Shown here in pieces: positions 14,729-22,658 of a stretch of 24,450 nt of DNA. The stretch lies in contig DFLI01000080.1 in assembly GCA_002373715.1 (NCBI GenBank), forward strand, positions 1 through 24,450, in the 5' to 3' direction. The translations under genes were made by a program, and so were the position numbers. A model generated the notes under the pieces. The model was not told the origin of the DNA and searched no databases. It saw only the letters and a list, made by a program, of their open reading frames with translations. How positions within the stretch are numbered: the stretch's first letter is position 1; every line of letters begins with the position of its first letter. This DNA comes from Bacteroidales bacterium UBA3623. Lineage in GTDB: Bacteria > Bacteroidota > Bacteroidia > Bacteroidales > UBA932.

Positions 14729-17024
14729 CACTTATATCCACGGGGCTCCGGAGGAACAGCGATAGGGTGCCCACAAAGCGGGAAACAGGTTCTATCCAGA
14801 TTTCGTGGGAGGTAGCGTTGGCGGTTCCGTTCCAGAAGGGTTCATCATTGTGGAAGCAATCCACGCCCACAGGCAGGGCTCCCACTATGTTGTGCGTGCA
14901 GTAGGCAAAGTTGGGGGCATAGTTGTAGCCAACACCATACATCAGGCTGGAATTGAAGGGATTGCGTCCTAGCGTCCATTCCAGCTGCATCTGCACGAAG
15001 GGTTGGGCCCCATCGGCCAGCAGCCAGGAGGCGGCCGCCAGCGACCAGGCCTGCGAGAGGTGGAAGTTGGTAGCTCCGTGGAAGACGTGGTCTGTCCAGA
15101 TGGGGAAAGTGCGGATGGCGTAGTTTTCATTGATTTCCGTGCCGGCTTCATATTGCTCCATTTCCGCCGGCGTATGGATATCGGCCTTTTGGAAAATGCC
15201 CGCAGGCAGCAGGAAATAGGGGGCCGATAGCCGGCTAGCAGGAATCAAATACTGCCATACATATAAAGAGGCTGCTTCCTTCCAAGGGGCTGAAAGCTCC
15301 GGGAAAGTGCAGTACAACTCCTTCAGAGCCAGCATCGGGGCCTCATTGAAGGCGGCATGATGGTCATGCAGCAGACTCCGGCGACGGCTGTCGGTGTAGA
15401 AATAGCCGGAATAAGGAATACCGTCCACCTGGTCCTGCTCCTGGCAACGCAGCAGCAGGGAAGCAAAGTACAGGGCGGCATCTTTAAAGCGGTCTTGTCT
15501 CAGGCGGTCATACAGACGGGCCGATGCAATGGCTCCCCAGGACGCCTCCAGATAAGTGGCTTCTTCCCAGTCGGAGGCCTTCATGGCATACTCCCAGTCC
15601 TCTACGGCCTCCTGCTGCTTCCCGGCGCCGGAGAAGACGGCCGATGTGAGGAACAGCTCCCAGGGAACATACTCCGCCGGCGACACAACATCGTCCAACG
15701 TCCCTGCTTTCCCGTCGGTATACATGCGCACCTTGGACCAGCTCATGTGACGGCCCTGGGCAAATCGGGTCTTAAGGAGCCAGTCAACACCCCAGGCGGC
15801 TTCGCTCTTCAAGATGGGAGCCAGGTCCGGGAAAGGATCCGTCTTCAGGACCTCCTGGAGAGCAAAACAGGCATAGGCCGTACGCCAAGCACCCTGTGAG
15901 AGGTCTCCGGCATCGTGCCAGCCGCCATTCACGGGCTTCACCTCATCTTCAAAGAAGCCCTGGACATCCTCATGACAAACGCCATGGACCCCTTCAACGG
16001 GATAGCCGCAGCGCTGATGGAAATAGAAATTGACGGCCGCCTTCAAGGGCTCTTTCCAAATATCTTCGGCAATGGTGAAGAGATGGGACGTGGCTTTCCC
16101 GTATCGGAGGGTATATGTTCCGGGGCGGGTCCATTCATGGAAAAGCAGCAGGGCATATTGAATACCCTTGTGTTCTTCCACTTGAGGAGCAGCTTCGTAC
16201 ACCACCTTACCCCGCTTGTCCAGTAACTGGAAGGAAGGTGCGTCCGTTGCAGGGGCCAGAGCCATCTTGGTATCCTGGGGTCTGTATCCCACATGCGGGA
16301 CAAGGACCTCCCCTTCCGGGATGTTCCAGCCCTCATAATGGTCCGGAACCACTTTCTGCAGTTCCAGCCGGTCAAAGTCTATGGTTACATTCGCTTCCCC
16401 CATTTCCGGGTCATAACCGGTGCAGGTCTGGCAAATCTCCAACCGTACCACGCTGTCCCGGGGAAAGTAGTCTATCTCCCAAAGCACGTGCGTCCACTTA
16501 CCCTGGGGAAGATCCAGGTTGGTTTCCCGGCTGGGGGTAAGTGTCCCATCCGGGGTGGTGTTCACCAAATCCAGGGCAAAACTCACGTTCGGATTCTTGG
16601 AAGGATGGATATACACCCAGAGGGAAAGGCGGTTCCACCGGCTCCAGTCCTGCGGCTCCGGGAACTCCAGAGCCACACAGGTCTGACCGCCCTGCTCTCC
16701 ACAGAAGCTGTTCCAAGGAGTCCTGTTGGCCGGATCCTTCAGTTGTGTGCTGTCCACCAGGGAAACCCGTTGGCGCAGTGCCTGATGGCCGCTGTACACA
16801 TTCTCACGGGTATATTCCAAACGGGGATTTCCTTCCCGCACCACCCATCGGCCTTCCTGCTCCATATCATCTACCAGGCAGGAGGCCAGCACTTCCTTCT
16901 GCTCCCAGCGGGCCAGCATGGACCGCTCGGGATGCTCTTCCCCCATGGGGAAAGTTGCACGCTCCCCTGTCCTGCCACAAGATAGCAGGATACAAAGGAG
17001 GATAGGGAGAAAGAAGTGCTTCAT
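14724..17024 (-). CDS. GH9 endoglucanase-like lipoprotein with N-terminal beta-sandwich domains
   Basis: A 766-residue lipoprotein (lipobox ILLSC, Cys16). The start is ATG 17024; a TTG two codons upstream is less likely. Residues 45-225 form a beta-sandwich resembling a carbohydrate-binding module (QDWSRWNRLSLWVYIHPS, ANVTIDFDRLEL). Residues 235-320 are the Ig-like domain typical of GH9 (LVPHVGYRPQDTKMAL, GTYTLRYG). The catalytic (alpha/alpha)6 domain spans 325-765, with GGWHDAGD (367-374, base Asp pair D371/D374) and SHEIWIEP (739-746), where E741 is the likely acid. The family mostly cleaves beta-1,4-glucans, and some lipoprotein members are exo-acting. It follows the GH3 gene by 8 nt, so joint beta-glucan processing is plausible. 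Confidence 0.88.
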   Translation of the reverse strand: MKHFFLPILLCILLSCGRTGERATFPMGEEHPERSMLARWEQKEVLASCLVDDMEQEGRWVVREGNPRLEYTRENVYSGHQALRQRVSLVDSTQLKDPANRTPWNSFCGEQGGQTCVALEFPEPQDWSRWNRLSLWVYIHPSKNPNVSFALDLVNTTPDGTLTPSRETNLDLPQGKWTHVLWEIDYFPRDSVVRLEICQTCTGYDPEMGEANVTIDFDRLELQKVVPDHYEGWNIPEGEVLVPHVGYRPQDTKMALAPATDAPSFQLLDKRGKVVYEAAPQVEEHKGIQYALLLFHEWTRPGTYTLRYGKATSHLFTIAEDIWKEPLKAAVNFYFHQRCGYPVEGVHGVCHEDVQGFFEDEVKPVNGGWHDAGDLSQGAWRTAYACFALQEVLKTDPFPDLAPILKSEAAWGVDWLLKTRFAQGRHMSWSKVRMYTDGKAGTLDDVVSPAEYVPWELFLTSAVFSGAGKQQEAVEDWEYAMKASDWEEATYLEASWGAIASARLYDRLRQDRFKDAALYFASLLLRCQEQDQVDGIPYSGYFYTDSRRRSLLHDHHAAFNEAPMLALKELYCTFPELSAPWKEAASLYVWQYLIPASRLSAPYFLLPAGIFQKADIHTPAEMEQYEAGTEINENYAIRTFPIWTDHVFHGATNFHLSQAWSLAAASWLLADGAQPFVQMQLEWTLGRNPFNSSLMYGVGYNYAPNFAYCTHNIVGALPVGVDCFHNDEPFWNGTANATSHEIWIEPVSRFVGTLSLFLRSPVDISD

Positions 17025-17032
17025 TATCAATG

Positions 17033-19237
17033 TTATTTTACATACACACGGCCGCCGGTCACTTTTTCATCGGCATTCCGGCCCAGCCATATTTCAAACC
17101 AGCCTTCCTCTACCCGCTGCACCATATCGGTGTCCCAAAGGGCGAACTGGCGGTAAGGGACTTCCAGTTCCACCTCCCGGCTCTCTCCGGGAGCCAGCGT
17201 AATGCGTTTGAAGGCTGTCAGTTCTTTGAGGGGGCGGGCCACACAGGCCAGCTCGTCGTGCGCATACAGCTGTACCACCTCGTCTCCCTCCACAGCGCCG
17301 GTATTGGTTACCGTCACTTTCACCTTGAGGTTCTCTCCGGCCGGCAACTCCTGAGGCAGTTGGAAATCGGAATACTCGAAGGTAGTATAGCTGAGGCCAT
17401 AGCCGAAGGGATAGAGCGGCGAGCCATCGTTCTCTACATATCCATACCCGCGTCCGCTGGGTTTGATGGAATAATAATAAGGATTCTGGCCGATGGAACG
17501 CACCCAGCTGAAAGGCAGGCGCCCACCGGGGTTGCGCTTTCCGGTAAGGACATCGGCAATGGCCCTGCCGCCCTGCTCACCAGGATACCAGGCTTCCAGC
17601 ACAGCAGCGGCGCCATCCACCCAGTCCGTAATTTCAATCACTGCGCCGTTGTGCAGCACCACAACCACAGGCTTACCCGTAGCTATGAGGTCACGCACCA
17701 TCTTTTCCTGGTCCACCTTCACGCGGCTTTCCTGCTCATCGGCAATAATTACGGCATTGGTTTTCTCTCGGACGCTCATATGGGCCGATGGCAGGCGGAA
17801 ACTGCTGCGGTCCTGGCCTTCTTCCTCCAGGATGGACGGGAAGAAGAGCAGCACATCGCAGCTACGGGGATCCGGATTCAGCAGCACCAGGCCGTCGAAG
17901 GCCTGTTTCAAGCCTTCGTACGGGGAAATGGCACCTTCTCCCTTCCAGCCGCCACGGCCTCCGCTATAGTCACCCAGGGTAACCACATCCGCAGCAGGTC
18001 CATACAGGCCGATGCGACGCACGCCCTTCAAGGGAAGGATACCGTTGTTCTTGAGCAGCGTCATGGACTTGACGGCGCTCTCATAGGCTAGCTCCCGGTG
18101 CTCTGGACAGCGGACCAGTTCTTCGGCCTTTTCGGGATTCACCAGAGGCTGGTCAAATAGACCTGTTTCAAATTTGATTCTAAGGACCCGGCTCACAGCC
18201 TCATCCAGAGTCTTGCGGGACACCTTCCCGCTCTTCACCAGTTCCAGCAGGCCACTGGAAGTGTTGGCTAATTGCAAGTCCAACCCTGCCTCCAGGCTCC
18301 GGGCCAACGCATCGTCGTCCGATGCCGCCATGTGCTGGTTCCCATGGATAATCTCCACGGCACCATAATCGCTCACTACAATACCCTTGAAACCCCATTC
18401 CTTCTTCAGGATATCCGTCAGGAGACGGGCATTGGCACTGCAGGGAATGCCGTCAACGGAGTTGTAGGCACTCATGATACCCCGTGCTCCCCCTTCCTGT
18501 ACGCAAGCCCTGAAGGGTTCCAGGTACACTTCCCGCATTTCCCGCCAGGAATGCAGCGGGGCAAAGGAATCGTGTCCTCCTTCTCCGTAATTGTCTACAA
18601 AATGTTTGGGAGTGGCCACTACACCACCCTCTTGCAAAGCCTTCACGTAGGCCACGCCCATACGGGAGTTCATGAGCACGTCCTCTCCGTAACTCTCCTG
18701 GCCACGGCCCCAACGCTGGTCCCTGGTAATGTTAATCACAGGCGCATATACCTGCCTTACACCCACGGCACGCAGTTCCTTGGCAACCACCTGGCCCACC
18801 CGGTAATAGAGGTCGTCATCGAAGGTGGCGGCCATGGCTATGCTCTGCGGGAAGCAGGTGGCATTTCCCCACTGCGCCCCGTGCAGGGCCTCTCCGTGCT
18901 GGAGCACGGGAATGCCCCACCGGCTGGCTTCCATAGATTTCTGCGTATCTTCGTTGATACGTTCGGCCACGGTTTTGGGATCATTGGGCAGCCCGCCGTC
19001 CGGCAGGAAATGACCTACATTCCTGACATGTCCTTTTGTGTAGTCGCGTTTTTCATAGAATTCATCCATGAACAGGAGCTGCGCGCTTACCTGCGCCACT
19101 TTCTCCTCAACGCTCATGCGCGAAAGAAGGTCTTCCACGCGCCTTTCCACCGAAAGCTGCGGGTCCGTGTAACAGGGTTCTCCCGAACAGGCCCACAGGA
19201 GGGCCGGAAGAAAAGAAAGGATACCGAATCGTCTCAT
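17033..19237 (-). CDS. GH3 beta-glucosidase-type lipoprotein
   Basis: A 734-residue lipoprotein (lipobox LLWAC, Cys17). ATG 19237 is chosen; a longer frame from TTG 19372 would overlap the preceding gene and bury the signal peptide. The N-terminal barrel carries RVEDLLSRMSVEEKVAQ (33-49), RWGRGQESYGED (175-186), KHF (211-213) and the nucleophile D290 in VVSDYGAV. The second domain carries EEEGQDRSSFRLP (471-483), where E473 is the likely acid/base, and PYYYSIKPSGRGY. The C-terminal fibronectin-like domain (about 635-725) includes VTVTNTGAVEGDEVVQLY. It would trim terminal beta-glucose or beta-xylose. It starts 10 nt after the orphan Tat peptide frame and lies 8 nt before the GH9 gene. Confidence 0.92.
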   Translation of the reverse strand: MRRFGILSFLPALLWACSGEPCYTDPQLSVERRVEDLLSRMSVEEKVAQVSAQLLFMDEFYEKRDYTKGHVRNVGHFLPDGGLPNDPKTVAERINEDTQKSMEASRWGIPVLQHGEALHGAQWGNATCFPQSIAMAATFDDDLYYRVGQVVAKELRAVGVRQVYAPVINITRDQRWGRGQESYGEDVLMNSRMGVAYVKALQEGGVVATPKHFVDNYGEGGHDSFAPLHSWREMREVYLEPFRACVQEGGARGIMSAYNSVDGIPCSANARLLTDILKKEWGFKGIVVSDYGAVEIIHGNQHMAASDDDALARSLEAGLDLQLANTSSGLLELVKSGKVSRKTLDEAVSRVLRIKFETGLFDQPLVNPEKAEELVRCPEHRELAYESAVKSMTLLKNNGILPLKGVRRIGLYGPAADVVTLGDYSGGRGGWKGEGAISPYEGLKQAFDGLVLLNPDPRSCDVLLFFPSILEEEGQDRSSFRLPSAHMSVREKTNAVIIADEQESRVKVDQEKMVRDLIATGKPVVVVLHNGAVIEITDWVDGAAAVLEAWYPGEQGGRAIADVLTGKRNPGGRLPFSWVRSIGQNPYYYSIKPSGRGYGYVENDGSPLYPFGYGLSYTTFEYSDFQLPQELPAGENLKVKVTVTNTGAVEGDEVVQLYAHDELACVARPLKELTAFKRITLAPGESREVELEVPYRQFALWDTDMVQRVEEGWFEIWLGRNADEKVTGGRVYVK

Positions 19238-19247
19238 ATCCAATACG

Positions 19248-19340
19248 TTATAACTCTCCCGAGACCGCCTTGGGCGCACAGCCGCTAAGGGCCAGCCCTG
19301 CCGCCGCTCCGGATACTTTGATAAAATCTCTTCTGTCCAT
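19248..19340 (-). pseudogene. Orphan 30-residue Tat/lipoprotein signal peptide (gene remnant)
   Basis: A complete tiny frame, ATG 19340 to TAA 19248, encodes 30 residues beginning MDRRDFIKVSGAAAGLALSG followed by CAPKAVSGEL and a stop. It has a full twin-arginine motif (RRDF), a hydrophobic core and a lipobox (LSGC, Cys21), but no mature protein. The first 14 residues closely resemble the Tat signal of the metallophosphoesterase at 7358-6039. It is placed like an operon gene: 12 nt after GH127 and 10 nt before GH3. The best reading is the 5' remnant of a Tat-exported enzyme whose body was deleted. It is not in frame with GH3. A real 10-residue lipopeptide is possible but less likely. Confidence 0.7.
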
Positions 19341-19352
19341 ATTAGTCGCAAG

Positions 19353-21233
19353 CTATTCCGTGAAAACGTCAATCGGTATCCAGACTTTCATCTTCCCGGC
19401 TTCCCGGTTGTCCCAGGCAAAATAGGGGAGGAAAGTGAGCGTCTTCCCGCCCGTCCGGGCCTGGATCTGCACCAAGGGATGCCCCCACCACTGACGCTTG
19501 TCCAGCGATATCAGGTCGAACTGTGCGTCCTCCGTCAGCCGGAGGCTGTCAAATTCCTCGGGATTGTCCGTTTCCTCCAGGCAATAGACGATGGGACCGC
19601 GCTGGATGGCACGCTTGCCCACATCTTCCTTCACGTGGGGATCGGCGGCGACTTCCTCCACGGGCATCGACAGGAGCAGCTCGACGACATCACCGTCGGC
19701 CCATTTCCGGGACAGGATGGCATACGCACCGGCCACCGGCACCTGGCAGGCTTCGCCGTTGACCTTGACCGTGTAATCCTTGCACCAGCCCGGGATCCGG
19801 AGGCGGACTTCCGCCTTCACGGGTTTGTCCATCCCCAGGGTCATCTTCACGTAACCCTCCCAGGGATAGGTGGTTTCCTGTTTCACCCGGATTGCCTTCC
19901 CCCGCAGTGTCACCGTCGTTTCCGTTCCCATGTACAGGTTCACCCAGAGGGCTTCCTCCGAGGTTCCATAGACATAATTGCCCACGGAAGGCAGGAAACG
20001 GCAGATCTGGCTGGGGCAGCAGGCGCAGCCGTACCAGGCCTTGCGATGATGATCCCCTTCCGACTCCAGCGGATTCACGTAAAAGAAGCGGTCTCCCTTC
20101 AAGGAAATGCCCGCCAGGGCCCCGTTGAACAGGGAACGTTCCATCACGTCCCCATACTTTCCGTCCCCGGTGAACTGCAGCATGCGCCAGTTCCACAGGA
20201 CCATGCCCACGGAGGCGCAGGTTTCGCAGTAGGCCGTGAGGTTGGGAAGGTCGTAATCCTCCGTGATGCCCTCGTTGCGGGCAGACTGGCCGATGCCGCC
20301 GGTTATGTACATATTCCGGTTCGCCACATGGTCCCAGAGACGGTCCAGGGCATCCGTGAGGCCCTTGTCACCCGTATAGGCAGCGACATCCGCCATGCCG
20401 CAATAGAGGTACATGGAACGCACGGCGTGACCGGTAATCCGCGAAAGTTCGCGGACCGGAACCTCGTCCTGATAATAGACTTCAGGCCAATCCAGGCCGG
20501 AATTCTTCCCATAAGAACCGTATCCGTGTCCGCGCTGGTCCAGCAGCCAGCCGGCGAAGTCCAGATACTTTTTCTCGCCGGTCACTTCATACAGTTTGAC
20601 CATAGCCAGCTCGATTTCCTCGTGTCCGGGCACCCAGTGACGCCCTTCCGGGCCGAAGACGGACATCATATGGTCCGCGAAACGGATGGCCACATCCAGC
20701 AGTTTCCGCTTTCCGGTGGCCTTGTAATACGCCACCGCCGCCTCGGTCATATGGCCGGCACAGTACATCTCGTGCTTGTCCATGTTATCCCAGCGGTTTT
20801 CCAGCCCCGTAAGCGTAAAAAAGGTGTTCAGGTAGCCGTCCGGCTGCTGAGCGGCGGCAAACTTGTCAATCCACTCGTCGCACTTGGCTTCCAACTGCGG
20901 GTCCGGCGCAGTCTGCAGGGAATACGCCATGCCTTCCAGGGCCTTGTACACATCGGAATCGTCGAAATAGATTCCGGAGTGCTCTCCCTCCCCCTTCGCC
21001 GCGTTCTCGAAGTTCCGGATGCGGCCGGTCTGGTTCTCGATCTGGTCGATGCACACCGGCAGGGTCACGTCCTTGTGGCGCTGCAGGCGCGGCGTCCAGA
21101 ACGCATCGTCAATCTTCACGTCGGCGAAACTCACAGGCATCATCCGTTTTCCGTTCGCCGGCTCCTTTCCGCCGGAACAGGAAAGCAGGAGAATCAGGGA
21201 AAGCCCTGGAATAAGGAATCGTACTTTTCTCAC
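19353..21233 (-). CDS. GH127 beta-L-arabinofuranosidase lipoprotein
   Basis: A 626-residue protein with a lipoprotein signal (LLLSC, Cys19). It uses GTG at 21233: a stop codon lies two codons upstream and the next ATG (codon 31) would lose the signal peptide. Residues 35-430 form the (alpha/alpha)6 domain and 430-626 the beta-sandwiches. The GH127 zinc-thiolate site is complete: E337 and C339 in YCETCAS, and C405-C406 in GCACCPSQ, with C405 the expected nucleophile Cys. E321 in NEGITEDYDLPN aligns with the family's acid/base. It would release beta-L-arabinofuranose. Codon choice appears more C/G-ending than in its neighbours, it is the only clear GTG start, and the Tat-peptide remnant lies just downstream, so acquisition by recombination is plausible. 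Confidence 0.93.
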   Translation of the reverse strand: MRKVRFLIPGLSLILLLSCSGGKEPANGKRMMPVSFADVKIDDAFWTPRLQRHKDVTLPVCIDQIENQTGRIRNFENAAKGEGEHSGIYFDDSDVYKALEGMAYSLQTAPDPQLEAKCDEWIDKFAAAQQPDGYLNTFFTLTGLENRWDNMDKHEMYCAGHMTEAAVAYYKATGKRKLLDVAIRFADHMMSVFGPEGRHWVPGHEEIELAMVKLYEVTGEKKYLDFAGWLLDQRGHGYGSYGKNSGLDWPEVYYQDEVPVRELSRITGHAVRSMYLYCGMADVAAYTGDKGLTDALDRLWDHVANRNMYITGGIGQSARNEGITEDYDLPNLTAYCETCASVGMVLWNWRMLQFTGDGKYGDVMERSLFNGALAGISLKGDRFFYVNPLESEGDHHRKAWYGCACCPSQICRFLPSVGNYVYGTSEEALWVNLYMGTETTVTLRGKAIRVKQETTYPWEGYVKMTLGMDKPVKAEVRLRIPGWCKDYTVKVNGEACQVPVAGAYAILSRKWADGDVVELLLSMPVEEVAADPHVKEDVGKRAIQRGPIVYCLEETDNPEEFDSLRLTEDAQFDLISLDKRQWWGHPLVQIQARTGGKTLTFLPYFAWDNREAGKMKVWIPIDVFTE

Positions 21234-21263
21234 AAGTTAATGGAATATAACAGTTTCGTGTAT

Positions 21264-22658
21264 CTATTCAAAGCGGAACCAGTCTATCTCGAACAGTTCT
21301 ACCGGGCTTCTCCAGGAGCCATGCTCCCCGGAGAAAGTGAACCAAAGGGCCTGGGAACCTTCCTTATACCCTTCCAGTTCACACTCCAGGGTTACCCATT
21401 CTCCCTTACCGGCCGGGACATCCACCCCTGCTATTTCTCCGTAGAAGGACTGGTCCTGGTGGACAGAAATGTAACCTCCTGAGAGGGAACGCACCCGGAG
21501 GGTAAACCGGGTGAGGCCGGAGGGAAAATCCACATATTTCCAGGCAGCCTTGCTGCCGTCCAGGATGCCGGAGAGGATTTCCCGGTTGGCCGTTTCCAGC
21601 CGCACGTGGGGGCCTCCGTTAACCAGGCAGGCGCGGGCCGCGTCAATGGTACTGGTGGCCGGAATGGGCTTTCCTGCCCCCTGGGAGGTCATTTCCACTT
21701 CATTGATGGTGCCATCCTCATTGAAGGTAATGGGTTCTATGCAAGCCTTGCGCAGCTTGCTGGAATGGTGGGTGGAACGGTGGTACAGCACATACCACTG
21801 GCCGCCAAACTCCACTACGGAGCCGTGGTTGTTCCACACATCGGGGTCACAGCCGTTGCTATCAATGATAACACCCTTGTACTCGTAGGGGCCAAAGACA
21901 TTCCGGGACATGGAATAGGCCAGGCAAGAAGGCATATTCTGACGGCTCACGGCCGCATACACATAGTAATACCAGCCGTCCCGCTTGAACACAAAACTGC
22001 CCTCGTGGAAGAAGTGCTCGTCCTCTGTCACCAGTCCCTGATGCAGCGTAGACATATCCAGCGAGGTCATATCGGCATTAAGCCGGGCGCCCTGGGCGCT
22101 GAACTGGTCCCAGAAATAATAGGCCTGCCCGTCATCGTCAATAAACACGCAAGGGTCTATGCCCCGGATGCCCTCAATGAGTTTTCCATCCCGGAAGGGC
22201 CCGGTGGGAGAATCGGAGACCGCCACGCCCTCGGTCCATTCAGAGAGGTCATAGTACAGGTAGTACTTCCCGTCTTTCTGAGCCATATCGGGAGCATACA
22301 GTTCTGCATCGCTGTAGGAAACCCCGTCGTAGGGGCCCTTGGTGGCGAAAATATTAGGATGTAACGTCCAGTGCAGCATATCGTCCGTAGACAGCAGGTG
22401 ATGATAGGCCGAACACCACAGATCCAGGTTCAGGTCCAGCGAACAGGCTACATATAGCCTACCGTCCATCACCTTGGCGCTGGGATCGGCCATATAAACG
22501 CCCATCGGGCAGATGGGATTGTAGCCAAATTCTCCGGCCGGCACCGGCTCGCGGTCCGGATGGAGGACCACCTTCACTTCTCGCTGGCTGCTCCTGCACG
22601 AAAGAAAAACTGGCAGCACACTCAGTGCCGCCAGAATTAACAGACGAAATCTATTCAT
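21264..22658 (-). CDS. GH43 glycosidase lipoprotein with C-terminal CBM6-like domain
   Basis: A 464-residue lipoprotein (lipobox FLSC, Cys21). ATG 22658 overlaps the stop of the upstream phosphatase gene by 8 nt (ATGAATAG); a longer frame from ATG 22778 would displace the signal. The five-bladed propeller spans about 45-330, with the three acidic residues visible: D58 in YMADPSAKV (base), D168 in GIDPCVF (pKa modulator) and E219 in FFHEGSFVFKRDG (acid). Residues about 335-464 resemble a CBM6 jelly roll (AWKYVDFPSGLTRFTLRVRS, SPVELFEIDWFRFE). The likely activity is alpha-L-arabinofuranosidase or beta-xylosidase; by-eye assignment cannot separate these. With GH127 it provides complementary arabinose removal. 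Confidence 0.88.
   Translation of the reverse strand: MNRFRLLILAALSVLPVFLSCRSSQREVKVVLHPDREPVPAGEFGYNPICPMGVYMADPSAKVMDGRLYVACSLDLNLDLWCSAYHHLLSTDDMLHWTLHPNIFATKGPYDGVSYSDAELYAPDMAQKDGKYYLYYDLSEWTEGVAVSDSPTGPFRDGKLIEGIRGIDPCVFIDDDGQAYYFWDQFSAQGARLNADMTSLDMSTLHQGLVTEDEHFFHEGSFVFKRDGWYYYVYAAVSRQNMPSCLAYSMSRNVFGPYEYKGVIIDSNGCDPDVWNNHGSVVEFGGQWYVLYHRSTHHSSKLRKACIEPITFNEDGTINEVEMTSQGAGKPIPATSTIDAARACLVNGGPHVRLETANREILSGILDGSKAAWKYVDFPSGLTRFTLRVRSLSGGYISVHQDQSFYGEIAGVDVPAGKGEWVTLECELEGYKEGSQALWFTFSGEHGSWRSPVELFEIDWFRFE

Noticed and set aside
19238..19372. A TTG-started extension of GH3 across the orphan Tat frame
   Set aside because: It is in a different frame from the Tat peptide, overlaps the end of GH127 and precedes a good lipoprotein signal.
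19479..21482. A 667-codon plus-strand frame opposite GH127
   Set aside because: The minus strand carries the complete GH127 catalytic site. The antisense frame has low-complexity His/Gly/Arg-rich content without a known fold.
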